Shown: positions 25,232 to 31,600 of the stretch, one piece after another | Layout: each line of letters begins with the position of its first letter | Position numbering within the stretch: position 1 is the first letter of the stretch | Origin: an uncultured Candidatus Saccharibacteria bacterium | GTDB lineage: Bacteria > Patescibacteriota > Saccharimonadia > Saccharimonadales > Saccharimonadaceae | Length of the DNA stretch: 38,052 nucleotides | Assembly (NCBI GenBank): GCA_948944455.1 | Contig: CARBES010000007.1 | Span: 1-38,052, forward strand | Reading direction: 5' to 3' | The notes under the pieces: model-generated | Told to the model about the DNA's origin: nothing | Database searches by the model: none | The model's input: the letters and a program-made list of their open reading frames with translations, nothing else | Translations under genes and position numbers: made by a program

Positions 25232-25766
25232 AGAGCGTGGGCTAAGGCGGGGGCAAACGATTGTCGCAGAGCGAGAGCGTGCAGAGTCGGAATCGGAGAG
25301 AATGCTGGCGCGCAAGAAGGTTCAGCGAAAACATGTGATTTCGGTGTTGTTGGTTTTGGCGTTGTTTCTAGCGATTGGTAGCTTAATCTATGTGGGGGTC
25401 ACGAGTATGGTGCGCGAAAAGGTGGAAACGAAAACACCAGTAGAGAAATACGAGATAAATGCAGAGATTGTTGATGAGACAGGTGGCGGACAAATTTCGT
25501 CGCGGATACGGGAATATATCGGAAGGATTGAGCGAGATTTTGCAGCATTAGGATATGAGGTGAAGCGGGTGGTTTTGCCGGCCGGGATGAGTAGAACGCT
25601 TTATGTTGATTTAGAAGGAATGACGACATATTTTAAGGTAAGCTTGGATCGAGACACGGCAGTGTCGGCAGAAGATGCGAAGCGTATGATTGATTATCTG
25701 AAAGAGCACGAGTTGCAGCCGGAATATGTGGATGTACGAGTGCAAGGGAAGGGGTATTACAAATAG
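25215..25766 (+). CDS. FtsQ/DivIB-like division protein
   Basis: 183 residues. A basic cytoplasmic N-terminus (about 1-38) precedes a membrane segment (about 40-62) and an extracytoplasmic domain ending EYVDVRVQGKGYYK. That ending resembles the end of FtsQ/DivIB, where the last beta strands precede the membrane-distal tail. The position after murG is the classical location of ftsQ. It is shorter than typical FtsQ, and the POTRA domain is not clear, so this is a moderate-confidence call. It overlaps murG by 17 nt. Confidence 0.65.
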   Translation: MRNKNKERGLRRGQTIVAERERAESESERMLARKKVQRKHVISVLLVLALFLAIGSLIYVGVTSMVREKVETKTPVEKYEINAEIVDETGGGQISSRIREYIGRIERDFAALGYEVKRVVLPAGMSRTLYVDLEGMTTYFKVSLDRDTAVSAEDAKRMIDYLKEHELQPEYVDVRVQGKGYYK

Positions 25767-25771
25767 GATGA

Positions 25772-25800
25772 TTGACTTTTGGCGATTTTTGCGTTAAAAT
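25772..25800 (+). promoter_or_regulatory. Promoter of rplK
   Basis: TTGACT (25772-25777), 17-bp spacer, TAAAAT (25795-25800). The leader carries ACGATTA/TAATCGT and CCGGG-AGCTTCG-CCCGG hairpins (about 25813-25848) just before the GGAAAGGA binding site, a possible ribosomal-protein feedback site. Confidence 0.8.
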
Positions 25801-25859
25801 AGATGAGTTACGCACGATTAATAATCGTCACCGGGAGCTTCGCCCGGAAAGGAAAAAGT

Positions 25860-26288
25860 ATGGCAGGAAAACAAGTTATTGGCAACCTCAAGTTGCGCAT
25901 TCCTGGCGGTAAAGCTACGGCTGGACCTCCAGTTGGCTCTACGCTTGGTCAGTGGGGCTTAAACATGATGGATTTTATTAATCCATTCAACGAAAAGACC
26001 AAAGAGTTTAATGGCAAGAACGTCATTGTTCACATTAAGGTTTATGATGATCGTACCTTTGACTGGGTTTGCCTTGGACAACCAGTAGATGATTTGATTC
26101 GCGAAAAGATCAAGATCGAAAAGGGTAGCGGTAAACCGAACCTCGAGAAAGTTGGTAAAATCTCCCGTGCAGATCTTGAAGAGATTGCGAAGGTGAAGAT
26201 GGGTCAGTTGAACGCTATCGATATGGACGGCGCAGTAAAAGTCATTGCTGGTACCGCGCGCTCGATGGGTGTGGTCGTCGAGGACTAA
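25860..26288 (+). CDS. rplK: 50S ribosomal protein uL11
   Basis: 142 residues from the ATG at 25860, chosen because AAAGGA lies just upstream and the product begins MAGKQVIGNLKLRIPGGKA. An in-frame extension from 25803 would run through the leader hairpins. It shows the PPVGSTLGQWGLNMMDF N-domain and the C-terminal RNA-binding IAGTARSMGVVVED. It binds the GTPase-associated centre of 23S rRNA. Unusually, uL1 does not follow directly. Confidence 0.96.
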   Translation: MAGKQVIGNLKLRIPGGKATAGPPVGSTLGQWGLNMMDFINPFNEKTKEFNGKNVIVHIKVYDDRTFDWVCLGQPVDDLIREKIKIEKGSGKPNLEKVGKISRADLEEIAKVKMGQLNAIDMDGAVKVIAGTARSMGVVVED

Positions 26289-26298
26289 TAAAATACGG

Positions 26299-26331
26299 AA
26301 AGAGTTCGTAGGTGGGGCGAGCTCTTTTTTT
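26299..26331 (+). terminator. Terminator after rplK
   Basis: AAAGAGTTCG pairs with CGAGCTCTTT (one G-T wobble) and continues into T6. Confidence 0.88.
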
Positions 26332-26365
26332 GTTGGGAAAGGATGTCAAAAATGCGGTGGGGTAG

Positions 26366-26374
26366 TGCTATAAT
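26366..26374 (+). promoter_or_regulatory. Extended -10 promoter of the 227-aa membrane protein gene
   Basis: TGCTATAAT, with TATAAT 26369-26374. Short leader with AAAGGAG at 26383-26389. Confidence 0.7.
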
Positions 26375-26393
26375 ATAACTCGAAAGGAGAAAT

Positions 26394-27077
26394 ATGAGTC
26401 GACGATATATTTTGCGATTTGATATTTGGATTTGTTTGGCGCTGGCGTTTTTGGTGAGTTTGGGGACGGAAGCCTTGATGAAAAATATGCTCACCCAGAA
26501 ATATGAAGATCATAAGACGGAACATATTGTCGGTGTCGGGGAAATTGGTGGGGTGGCGACGGAAGAAGTGTTTCGAGCGGAAAGCGTGAAAGACTTGGAA
26601 AATCACGAAACCTTTACTGTGGTTTCGCCGGGGATTGAATATCGGAATCGGGGTGGAGGATATTACGGCGGAATGTATTTGCATGCACTGACTTTGCCGT
26701 CGGGAGAGATTGTCGCGGCACGAATCAACACGCCTAATGTGAAGAAAGCGGATGGAAGTGATTCGCCATATGGTGGAGAATCAATTTTGCCAGTTGGACG
26801 GGTTGTGGAAGCAAATTTGGAGGATAATGAGACGTTCTTGAGCCAGATTGAATTTAATGAGCCGTTGAGTAGACATGATTTTTATGTTGATATGCTCGGC
26901 GATGGAGCAATTCAAAGCGAGGAAGATTTTATTGAAGCACCGACTCTTTTTGCACAGCTCTTGACAATCATAATCGTCTTCGCTATATTACATTTTGTAG
27001 GGTCTAAAATCGGGATTTTCCCAGCTTTCTATACACGCAAAAAGTCGGAAGCTGAGAAAAAATCCGACTGGGACTAA
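26394..27077 (+). CDS. Two-pass membrane protein, unknown function
   Basis: 227 residues, not recognised. Membrane segments lie at about 9-30 and 185-207, flanking a roughly 150-residue extracytoplasmic domain rich in Gly, Tyr and acidic residues (YRNRGGGYYGGMYLHALTLP). The C-terminal tail is basic and acidic (TRKKSEAEKKSDWD). It has its own extended -10 promoter and ribosome binding site, and starts a three-gene run inserted between rplK and rplA. Confidence 0.8.
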   Translation: MSRRYILRFDIWICLALAFLVSLGTEALMKNMLTQKYEDHKTEHIVGVGEIGGVATEEVFRAESVKDLENHETFTVVSPGIEYRNRGGGYYGGMYLHALTLPSGEIVAARINTPNVKKADGSDSPYGGESILPVGRVVEANLEDNETFLSQIEFNEPLSRHDFYVDMLGDGAIQSEEDFIEAPTLFAQLLTIIIVFAILHFVGSKIGIFPAFYTRKKSEAEKKSDWD

Positions 27078-27099
27078 GAGGTAAAATATAAGGAGTTAT

Positions 27100-27711
27100 A
27101 TGGAAGAAAAAATCAAAAAAGTTAATTTGCTGTATTTGTTGGGATACATTTTTGTTCCAATTATTATTTGCGCACTAGGATACACTTTATGCTATTTTTG
27201 TTTTCGTGATGGTGGTACTGGGGCAGTTTTGACGACGATGGTGCCATCGATTTTAGCGGTAGTTTGGTGGATTTTTGGTGGAAGTCTCATCTTTAGAAAA
27301 AAGACAAAGGAGCTAGAGCAACGTTTTAATGCAGAAGGCTATAAGCGTAATCAGACTTTTTATGGTCGTGGAAAGACGGTTGTATTAGATATTGAGAAGG
27401 GAATGCTGGGCATTTGTTTCTTCTGGAACCCTTGCCAGACTTATATTTTACCGGCAACACGGGTTGAAAAAGCTTGGGTTGATGACGGCAAGATGGGGTC
27501 AGGCTTTATGGAGGGTAGTAGCCGCGTAAGCTTTCTGTTTACAATTGACGGGATTAAAGTTCGCGTCGACACTTTTGCTTCGAATCAACGTTTCCGCATG
27601 GATGATAAGCGTATTTTGACTGGTATTTCGAAGGCGGATATGATGGTACAGAATATTAATGAGGCGAAGGCCCATTCCGGGAAGAATAGTACAAAGAAAA
27701 CCGAGAAATAG
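27100..27711 (+). CDS. Membrane protein, unknown function
   Basis: 203 residues. Two hydrophobic segments lie at about 8-30 and 44-66, then a soluble domain (about 75-190) that looks PH-like or bPH-like in rhythm (beta strands with VVLDIEKGMLGICFF, then YILPATRVEKAWVDDG and VSFLFTIDGIKVRVDTF), though I cannot confirm that fold. AAGGAG precedes the ATG. It is followed after only 2 nt by the next gene. Confidence 0.75.
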   Translation: MEEKIKKVNLLYLLGYIFVPIIICALGYTLCYFCFRDGGTGAVLTTMVPSILAVVWWIFGGSLIFRKKTKELEQRFNAEGYKRNQTFYGRGKTVVLDIEKGMLGICFFWNPCQTYILPATRVEKAWVDDGKMGSGFMEGSSRVSFLFTIDGIKVRVDTFASNQRFRMDDKRILTGISKADMMVQNINEAKAHSGKNSTKKTEK

Positions 27712-27713
27712 AG

Positions 27714-28070
27714 ATGGGGATTTTTCAGAAGTTAAAAGCGGCACTAAAGGACGACTGGTGTAGCGGTTGCACGGTTCAGATGGATGAGGTGGGGAAGCAG
27801 CTTTATGCGCTACCAAGTATGACAGTGGGGCATTTTCAAGACATCGAAGATCCGAACTACTATGTGCAAAATTTGGTGAAAATTCAAAAAAAGGCGGAAA
27901 TACCGGCGGGAGTATATGCTTGTGGGACATATCTCTATCATTGCCCGCAGTGCGGGAAAACTGTAGCGAAGCTGGTAGTATTTCTACCGGTGCGCGACCA
28001 AGAACAGGTTGACGGGGCCCATTTGTTTGAAAACAAGGCACTGATTGAGTTCTTGCAAAAAACACAATAA
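27714..28070 (+). CDS. Small zinc-ribbon-like protein
   Basis: 118 residues with CxxC pairs WCSGC (about 16-20) and CPQC (about 78-81), plus a further Cys near 71, suggesting a treble-clef or zinc-ribbon metal site. It has no membrane segment. The start is 2 nt after the preceding stop, so it is translationally coupled. No function can be named. The rplA promoter -35 lies inside its last codons. Confidence 0.7.
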   Translation: MGIFQKLKAALKDDWCSGCTVQMDEVGKQLYALPSMTVGHFQDIEDPNYYVQNLVKIQKKAEIPAGVYACGTYLYHCPQCGKTVAKLVVFLPVRDQEQVDGAHLFENKALIEFLQKTQ

Positions 28071-28081
28071 TTTGCTATAAT
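28053..28081 (+). promoter_or_regulatory. Promoter of rplA
   Basis: TTGCAA (28053-28058), 17-bp spacer, TATAAT (28076-28081). It yields a leader of about 57 nt with a GAAAGGGA binding site. Confidence 0.8.
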
Positions 28082-28144
28082 GCAGAGAATATTGATAATT
28101 ACATGTGGGAGGTTTAGCGCCGTCAGCACCACAGAAAGGGAATC

Positions 28145-29068
28145 ATGGCAGAAGAAAACACTGCGAAAGATCTTCAAGATAGCGAAGTGATCGCTGAGAC
28201 CGTCGAGCAAGACGTCGTTGAAGCAGAGGAGAAATTCGCTAAGTCTGGTAAGAAGTCGAAGAAACATATTGAAGAAGTTAAGGCTGAAGAAGAGCGACAG
28301 GCACGTAAGGCCGAGAACAAGGCTCTCGAGGAAGCTGGCGAGAAACCGAAAGGTGCTGCGCCAGTTGCTCGACCAAAAATTGAGCGTCGTGGTAAGAAAT
28401 ACCAGGAAAAGGCTAAGCTAGTCGAGGCTGGAAAAGTTTATACTTTGAAAGAAGCACTAGAGTTAGCTCAGAAGACTAACCCGTCGAAGTTCGATGCAAC
28501 AGTCGAAGCGCACGTGCGCCTTGGGGTTGATCCGCGTCAAGCTGACCAGAATATCCGCGCGACAGTTGTTTTGCCGCATGGTAATGGTAAAACGGTACGA
28601 GTAGCAGTTTTTGCGCCACTCGATGAAGCGAAGAAGGCCGCGGCGGCTGGTGCTGACATTGCTGAGGATGAAGAGTTCCTGAAACGGCTCGAAAAGGGTG
28701 AAATTGATTTTGATGTATTGATTTCAACTCCGGCCTATATGCCAAAGCTCGGTAAGTTTGCGCGCTTACTTGGTCCAAAAGGTTTGATGCCAAACCCGAA
28801 GGCCGGTACGGTTACCACTGACATTGAAAAAGCAGTTAAGGAATCAAAAGCTGGTAAAGTTGAATACCGCGTTGATAAGCAAGCGATTATTCATATTGGT
28901 CTTGGTAAGACTAGCTTTGATGCAGCCAAGTTGCTGGAGAACGCAGAGACTTTCTTCGAATCGCTGAAGAGTCATCGCCCAGCTTCGCTCAAAGGCAGCT
29001 ATGTGAAGTCGATTTTCGTAACAACTTCGCAAGGTCCTTCGATTACAGTTGAGAATTTGTACAACTAA
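28145..29068 (+). CDS. rplA: 50S ribosomal protein uL1 with N-terminal extension
   Basis: 307 residues, against about 230 in most bacteria. The L1 core starts near residue 87 (YQEKAKLVEAGKVYTLKEALELA) and includes FDATVEAHVRLGVDPRQADQ, the domain II region LISTPAYMPKLGKFARLLGPKGLMPNPKAGTV split over conserved blocks, and the C-terminal SLKGSYVKSIFVTTSQGPS. The first roughly 80 residues are charged Lys/Glu-rich helix without counterpart in model organisms. uL1 forms the L1 stalk controlling E-site tRNA. It is separated from rplK by three unrelated genes. Confidence 0.95.
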   Translation: MAEENTAKDLQDSEVIAETVEQDVVEAEEKFAKSGKKSKKHIEEVKAEEERQARKAENKALEEAGEKPKGAAPVARPKIERRGKKYQEKAKLVEAGKVYTLKEALELAQKTNPSKFDATVEAHVRLGVDPRQADQNIRATVVLPHGNGKTVRVAVFAPLDEAKKAAAAGADIAEDEEFLKRLEKGEIDFDVLISTPAYMPKLGKFARLLGPKGLMPNPKAGTVTTDIEKAVKESKAGKVEYRVDKQAIIHIGLGKTSFDAAKLLENAETFFESLKSHRPASLKGSYVKSIFVTTSQGPSITVENLYN

Positions 29069-29086
29069 GATTAGGACTAGCAGCGA

Positions 29087-29120
29087 ACGGGACTCTAGGG
29101 AACTGGAGCCCCGTTTTTTT
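29087..29120 (+). terminator. Terminator after rplA
   Basis: ACGGGACTC (29087-29095) pairs with GAGCCCCGT (29106-29114), with one mismatch, then T7. Confidence 0.9.
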
Positions 29121-29157
29121 GATGGGACGGATGTTTGACGGGACCGATAAAGTTCTA

Positions 29158-29186
29158 TTGACTTTTAACCTAATCTGTGATAAAAT
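29158..29186 (+). promoter_or_regulatory. Promoter of the 212-aa gene
   Basis: TTGACT (29158-29163), 17-bp spacer, TAAAAT (29181-29186). The leader begins with a GTAGT/ACTAC hairpin and ends with AAAGGAG. Confidence 0.85.
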
Positions 29187-29263
29187 AGAAAGATGTAGTC
29201 TTTTCAACTACGTATTGCTATCTTTGATAGAGTATATTTCGGTACAGAAAAGGAGAGCCTGCT

Positions 29264-29902
29264 ATGTTCCAACATGAAGCTTATGACCTTATTGCTCGTT
29301 CCGCTGTCAACTTGAATAATGCTCCGGTCGTTTCGGCTCCGGATGATGCCTATATCTTTACGAACGGGCCAAGGGTTGCGACGGGTAAGAATTGGCTGGA
29401 CTTTGCAGCAGAGCTGAGCAAGCAGCCGCGACTGGATTGCAAGATTCAGAGGTACCGTCGTTTGGATGATAGTACCTTCCATCCGACTTTTTCTCAGCCC
29501 GTCACTGTAATCATCGAGTTCGATATGGTTTTGCCTAGTTCGGATCCGTATTCGATGTTCCAGGCGCAGTTGATTGGGCGACCAATCGCGGTCTGCGACT
29601 TGGATGCGGTTGCGGCTAATGACCGATTCTTGGCTAGTTTCGTTCTCGGCAAGTTCGACATTACGTTCGATTATATTATCGAGCGGGGAATCGGCTTGTT
29701 CCAGAAGCTTGAAATTTGCCACGATTGGACGCGGCGTCACAACGCTTTGCCGCATTTGTTTTCCAGTATTAACATGGAGTTATTACGAGCGGATTTGAAG
29801 GTCGTAGACATGACTGGCAAGTTCGTGAAACTGGAGGCGACTGACTCGTCTCATGATGAACAAAACGCACCTTTGCTGAGTAAGGCTGTGGCTAAGATCT
29901 GA
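29264..29902 (+). CDS. Unknown 212-aa soluble protein
   Basis: Not recognised. No signal peptide or membrane segment. Mixed alpha/beta composition with many aromatic residues (VTVIIEFDMVLP, FVLGKFDITFDYIIERGIGLF). It is transcribed alone from a near-consensus promoter and closed by a strong terminator, with a hairpin at the 5' end of its leader. The architecture is shared with the 177-aa gene at 15649 (strong promoter, structured leader, own terminator), though the proteins do not look related. Confidence 0.78.
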   Translation: MFQHEAYDLIARSAVNLNNAPVVSAPDDAYIFTNGPRVATGKNWLDFAAELSKQPRLDCKIQRYRRLDDSTFHPTFSQPVTVIIEFDMVLPSSDPYSMFQAQLIGRPIAVCDLDAVAANDRFLASFVLGKFDITFDYIIERGIGLFQKLEICHDWTRRHNALPHLFSSINMELLRADLKVVDMTGKFVKLEATDSSHDEQNAPLLSKAVAKI

Positions 29903-29917
29903 CCTTTTCTACAACGC

Positions 29918-29949
29918 GGCCCGTCCAGGGATGGACGGGCCATATTTTT
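29918..29949 (+). terminator. Terminator after the 212-aa gene
   Basis: GGCCCGTCCA (29918-29927) pairs perfectly with TGGACGGGCC (29932-29941), followed by a T-rich tract. Confidence 0.9.
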
Positions 29950-29952
29950 ATC

Positions 29953-29981
29953 TTGATAATCTTGACTAGCTATGCTACAAT
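29953..29981 (+). promoter_or_regulatory. Promoter of secE-nusG
   Basis: TTGATA (29953-29958), 17-bp spacer, TACAAT (29976-29981). Transcription should start near 29988, only a few bases before a terminator-like hairpin. Confidence 0.8.
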
Positions 29982-29990
29982 ACTATTGAC

Positions 29991-30073
29991 AGTCTGGTAA
30001 CAGACTTTTTTTGTTAGGCGGAGCGGTCGGCTAAGAGTTCGAATCCCTCCTGCCCCACCAAAAGTTGCCAGAC
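29991..30073 (+). promoter_or_regulatory. Attenuator-like leader of secE
   Basis: AGTCTG-GTAA-CAGACT (29991-30006) followed by T6 looks like an intrinsic terminator at the very start of the transcript. The segment GTCTGGTAAC (29992-30001) can instead pair over 10 bp (one G-T) with GTTGCCAGAC (30064-30073), which would open the hairpin and enclose the tRNA-like sequence. The two pairings are mutually exclusive. Confidence 0.5.
30016..30060 (+). tRNA. tRNA 3'-end-like fragment (not a complete tRNA)
   Basis: The sequence ends GTTCGAATCCCTCCTGCCCCACCA-like (T-loop TTCGAAT, T-stem 3' strand CCCTC, acceptor 3' strand CTGCCCC, discriminator A, encoded CCA). The expected 5' acceptor strand GGGGCAG is absent upstream, no anticodon arm fits in the available space, and the T-stem pairs poorly. 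Other bacteria often have tRNA-Trp upstream of secE, so this may be a remnant, an integration scar or a tRNA mimic in the leader. Confidence 0.45.
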
Positions 30074-30093
30074 GGACACGAGAAAGGAGTCGT

Positions 30094-30600
30094 ATGTCGA
30101 ATCGCACTAAAAAAGCTCGCGCCGATGCTTTGAGAAAAGCAACCGGTTCTAGCGCATTCGCCAACACCAAAACTAGCCAACATATTACTAAAATTTCTGC
30201 AAAACCAGCTAATCGTAGCAAGGAGGCAGAGGCTGAGGTGGTTGAGCGGCCAGTCGTGACTAGCGTCAAAGCCGGAACCCCTACTGTCGCTAAGGCCGAC
30301 AAACCTACGCCAGCCAAGCTTAGCAAAGCTGAGAAAAAGGCACTGAAGGCGAAGAAGAAAGCAACTGGCGAGAATGCTGAGAAGCCATTACATAAGGTTT
30401 TTATCCTGGCACGACCGTTCGTGGCTCTGGGGCGTTATTTGCGTGATTCCTGGCGGGAAATCCGACAGGTGCGCTGGCCAAGCCGTAAGAATACTTGGAA
30501 AATGACTTTGGCGGTTTTGGCATATTGTGCAGTGTTTATTGTGTTTATTATGTTGCTTGACACTTTCTTTACTTTCTTGTTCAAAACTTTTGTCAAGTAG
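30094..30600 (+). CDS. secE: Preprotein translocase subunit SecE
   Basis: 168 residues. The C-terminal about 60 residues are SecE: amphipathic helix with YLRDSWREIRQVRWPSRKNT, then one membrane segment (about 142-163). The preceding roughly 105 residues are Lys/Ala/Thr-rich and probably disordered, a long extension for a protein that is usually 60-70 residues. SecE clamps the SecY channel. AGAAAGGAG lies before the ATG. nusG follows after 27 nt, the conserved arrangement. Confidence 0.93.
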   Translation: MSNRTKKARADALRKATGSSAFANTKTSQHITKISAKPANRSKEAEAEVVERPVVTSVKAGTPTVAKADKPTPAKLSKAEKKALKAKKKATGENAEKPLHKVFILARPFVALGRYLRDSWREIRQVRWPSRKNTWKMTLAVLAYCAVFIVFIMLLDTFFTFLFKTFVK

Positions 30601-30627
30601 CCGTTAATTTATAAAAAGGAGAAAAAT

Positions 30628-31173
30628 ATGGCAGTAAATCGTTATGATGATACCCGGGCATGGTATGCGATTAGTACCTACAGCGGCTACGAAGACAAGG
30701 TCGCGAACGGGATCAAGGAACGGGTCGACACCCCGGAGCTCGAAGGGAAGATTTTCGACGCAATCGTTCCGAAAGAAAAACGGATTGAAATCAAAAATGG
30801 TAAACGCAAAGTTGTTGACCGCAAAATTTTCCAGGGTTACGTTCTGATTGAGATGTGTCTTTCTGATGAGACCTGGTATATTGTGCGAAATACGCCAGGA
30901 GTGACTGGGTTTATTGGTAACGGTACTCAGCCAACACCAGTCTCAGACAAGGAGATCGCTAAAATTAAGAAGCGTATGGGCGTGGAAGATCCGAAATATT
31001 CGGTTAACTACGAGATTGGTGAAGTGGTTTCAATTATTGATGGCCCGTTCAAAGGATTTGAAGGTGCGGTGGCAGAGATTGATACACAGAAAGGTAAACT
31101 GAAAGTCATGGTTTCGATGTTTGGTCGCGAAACGCCAGTCGAGCTCGATGCTTTGCAGGTTAAACAGTTGTAA
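30628..31173 (+). CDS. nusG: Transcription termination/antitermination protein NusG
   Basis: 181 residues, normal length. The NGN domain starts AWYAISTYSGYEDKVANGI, contains KIFQGYVLIEM and NTPGVTGFIGNG, and the KOW domain contains GEVVSIIDGPFKGFEG. It binds RNA polymerase and couples transcription to translation or Rho. AAAAGGAG precedes the ATG. The secE-nusG unit ends in a strong terminator rather than continuing into rplK, which is located upstream in this genome. Confidence 0.96.
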   Translation: MAVNRYDDTRAWYAISTYSGYEDKVANGIKERVDTPELEGKIFDAIVPKEKRIEIKNGKRKVVDRKIFQGYVLIEMCLSDETWYIVRNTPGVTGFIGNGTQPTPVSDKEIAKIKKRMGVEDPKYSVNYEIGEVVSIIDGPFKGFEGAVAEIDTQKGKLKVMVSMFGRETPVELDALQVKQL

Positions 31174-31195
31174 AAATAACCAATGCCAAAAAGGG

Positions 31196-31222
31196 AAGAG
31201 CCTCCGACGGGAGGCTCTTTTG
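31196..31222 (+). terminator. Terminator after nusG
   Basis: AAGAGCCTCC-GACG-GGAGGCTCTT (31196-31219), perfect 10-bp stem plus T tract. Confidence 0.92.
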
Positions 31223-31239
31223 CATAGGAATAAAGTGCG

Positions 31240-31464
31240 CTAGCTGGTACCAATGCGGCGATAAACGAAAGTCAAACTACAATCGCTATGGAGATTGGCA
31301 CCTTGAAAAGTTTTAACCGGTCGCCATCCGGGGATTTTGCGCGGCTCCACATAGTAAAGCAACCCTTCGATACAACTTTTGCGCCGTGATGGCGCTAAAG
31401 ATTCACCTGAATCACTGAGATACATTATGCGCAAGGTCCAACGCTTTTCGTTCGTTTTATCCAT
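31240..31464 (-). CDS. Small 74-aa protein, unknown function
   Basis: Starts at the ATG at 31462-31464 with GGGAGGG just upstream and a well-formed promoter on the same strand. The product is basic and polar (MDKTNEKRWTLRIMYLSDSG, ending FVYRRIGTS) with three separated cysteine or tryptophan-containing patches and no membrane segment. It is not recognised. The promoter and ribosome binding site make it a credible gene despite its size. It is divergent from recG. Confidence 0.65.
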   Translation of the reverse strand: MDKTNEKRWTLRIMYLSDSGESLAPSRRKSCIEGLLYYVEPRKIPGWRPVKTFQGANLHSDCSLTFVYRRIGTS

Positions 31465-31495
31465 TCTTGCCCTCCCGAAGACTAGATTTGTTCTA

Positions 31496-31524
31496 ATTAT
31501 AACATCTTGCTATCCAAAATGCAA
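31496..31524 (-). promoter_or_regulatory. Promoter of the 74-aa minus-strand gene
   Basis: Minus strand TTGCAT (31519-31524), 17-bp spacer, TATAAT (31496-31501). Its -35 lies 8 bp from the recG distal promoter -35, back to back. Confidence 0.8.
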
Positions 31525-31532
31525 CTAGAATA

Positions 31533-31561
31533 TTGACTTTTTTGATAATCTGTGATAAAAT
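31533..31561 (+). promoter_or_regulatory. Distal recG promoter
   Basis: TTGACT (31533-31538), 17-bp spacer, TAAAAT (31556-31561). The spacer end and -10 (CTGTGATAAAATAGAA) are nearly identical to the promoter at 29158-29186. Confidence 0.8.
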
Positions 31562-31585
31562 AGAAGGATAGAGTTCTTCTTTTTA

Positions 31586-31594
31586 TGCTATAAT
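31586..31594 (+). promoter_or_regulatory. Proximal extended -10 recG promoter, leaderless
   Basis: TGCTATAAT, with TATAAT 31589-31594. The ATG at 31601 is 7 nt downstream, at the predicted transcription start. No Shine-Dalgarno is present. Confidence 0.75.
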
Positions 31595-31600
31595 GCTTTT

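Noticed and set aside
25803..25859. N-terminal extension of rplK from 25803
   Set aside because: It would translate the leader hairpins. The ATG at 25860 has a ribosome binding site and gives a standard uL11 start.
30016..30060. Annotation as a functional tRNA
   Set aside because: The 5' acceptor strand and anticodon arm are missing and the T-stem pairs poorly.
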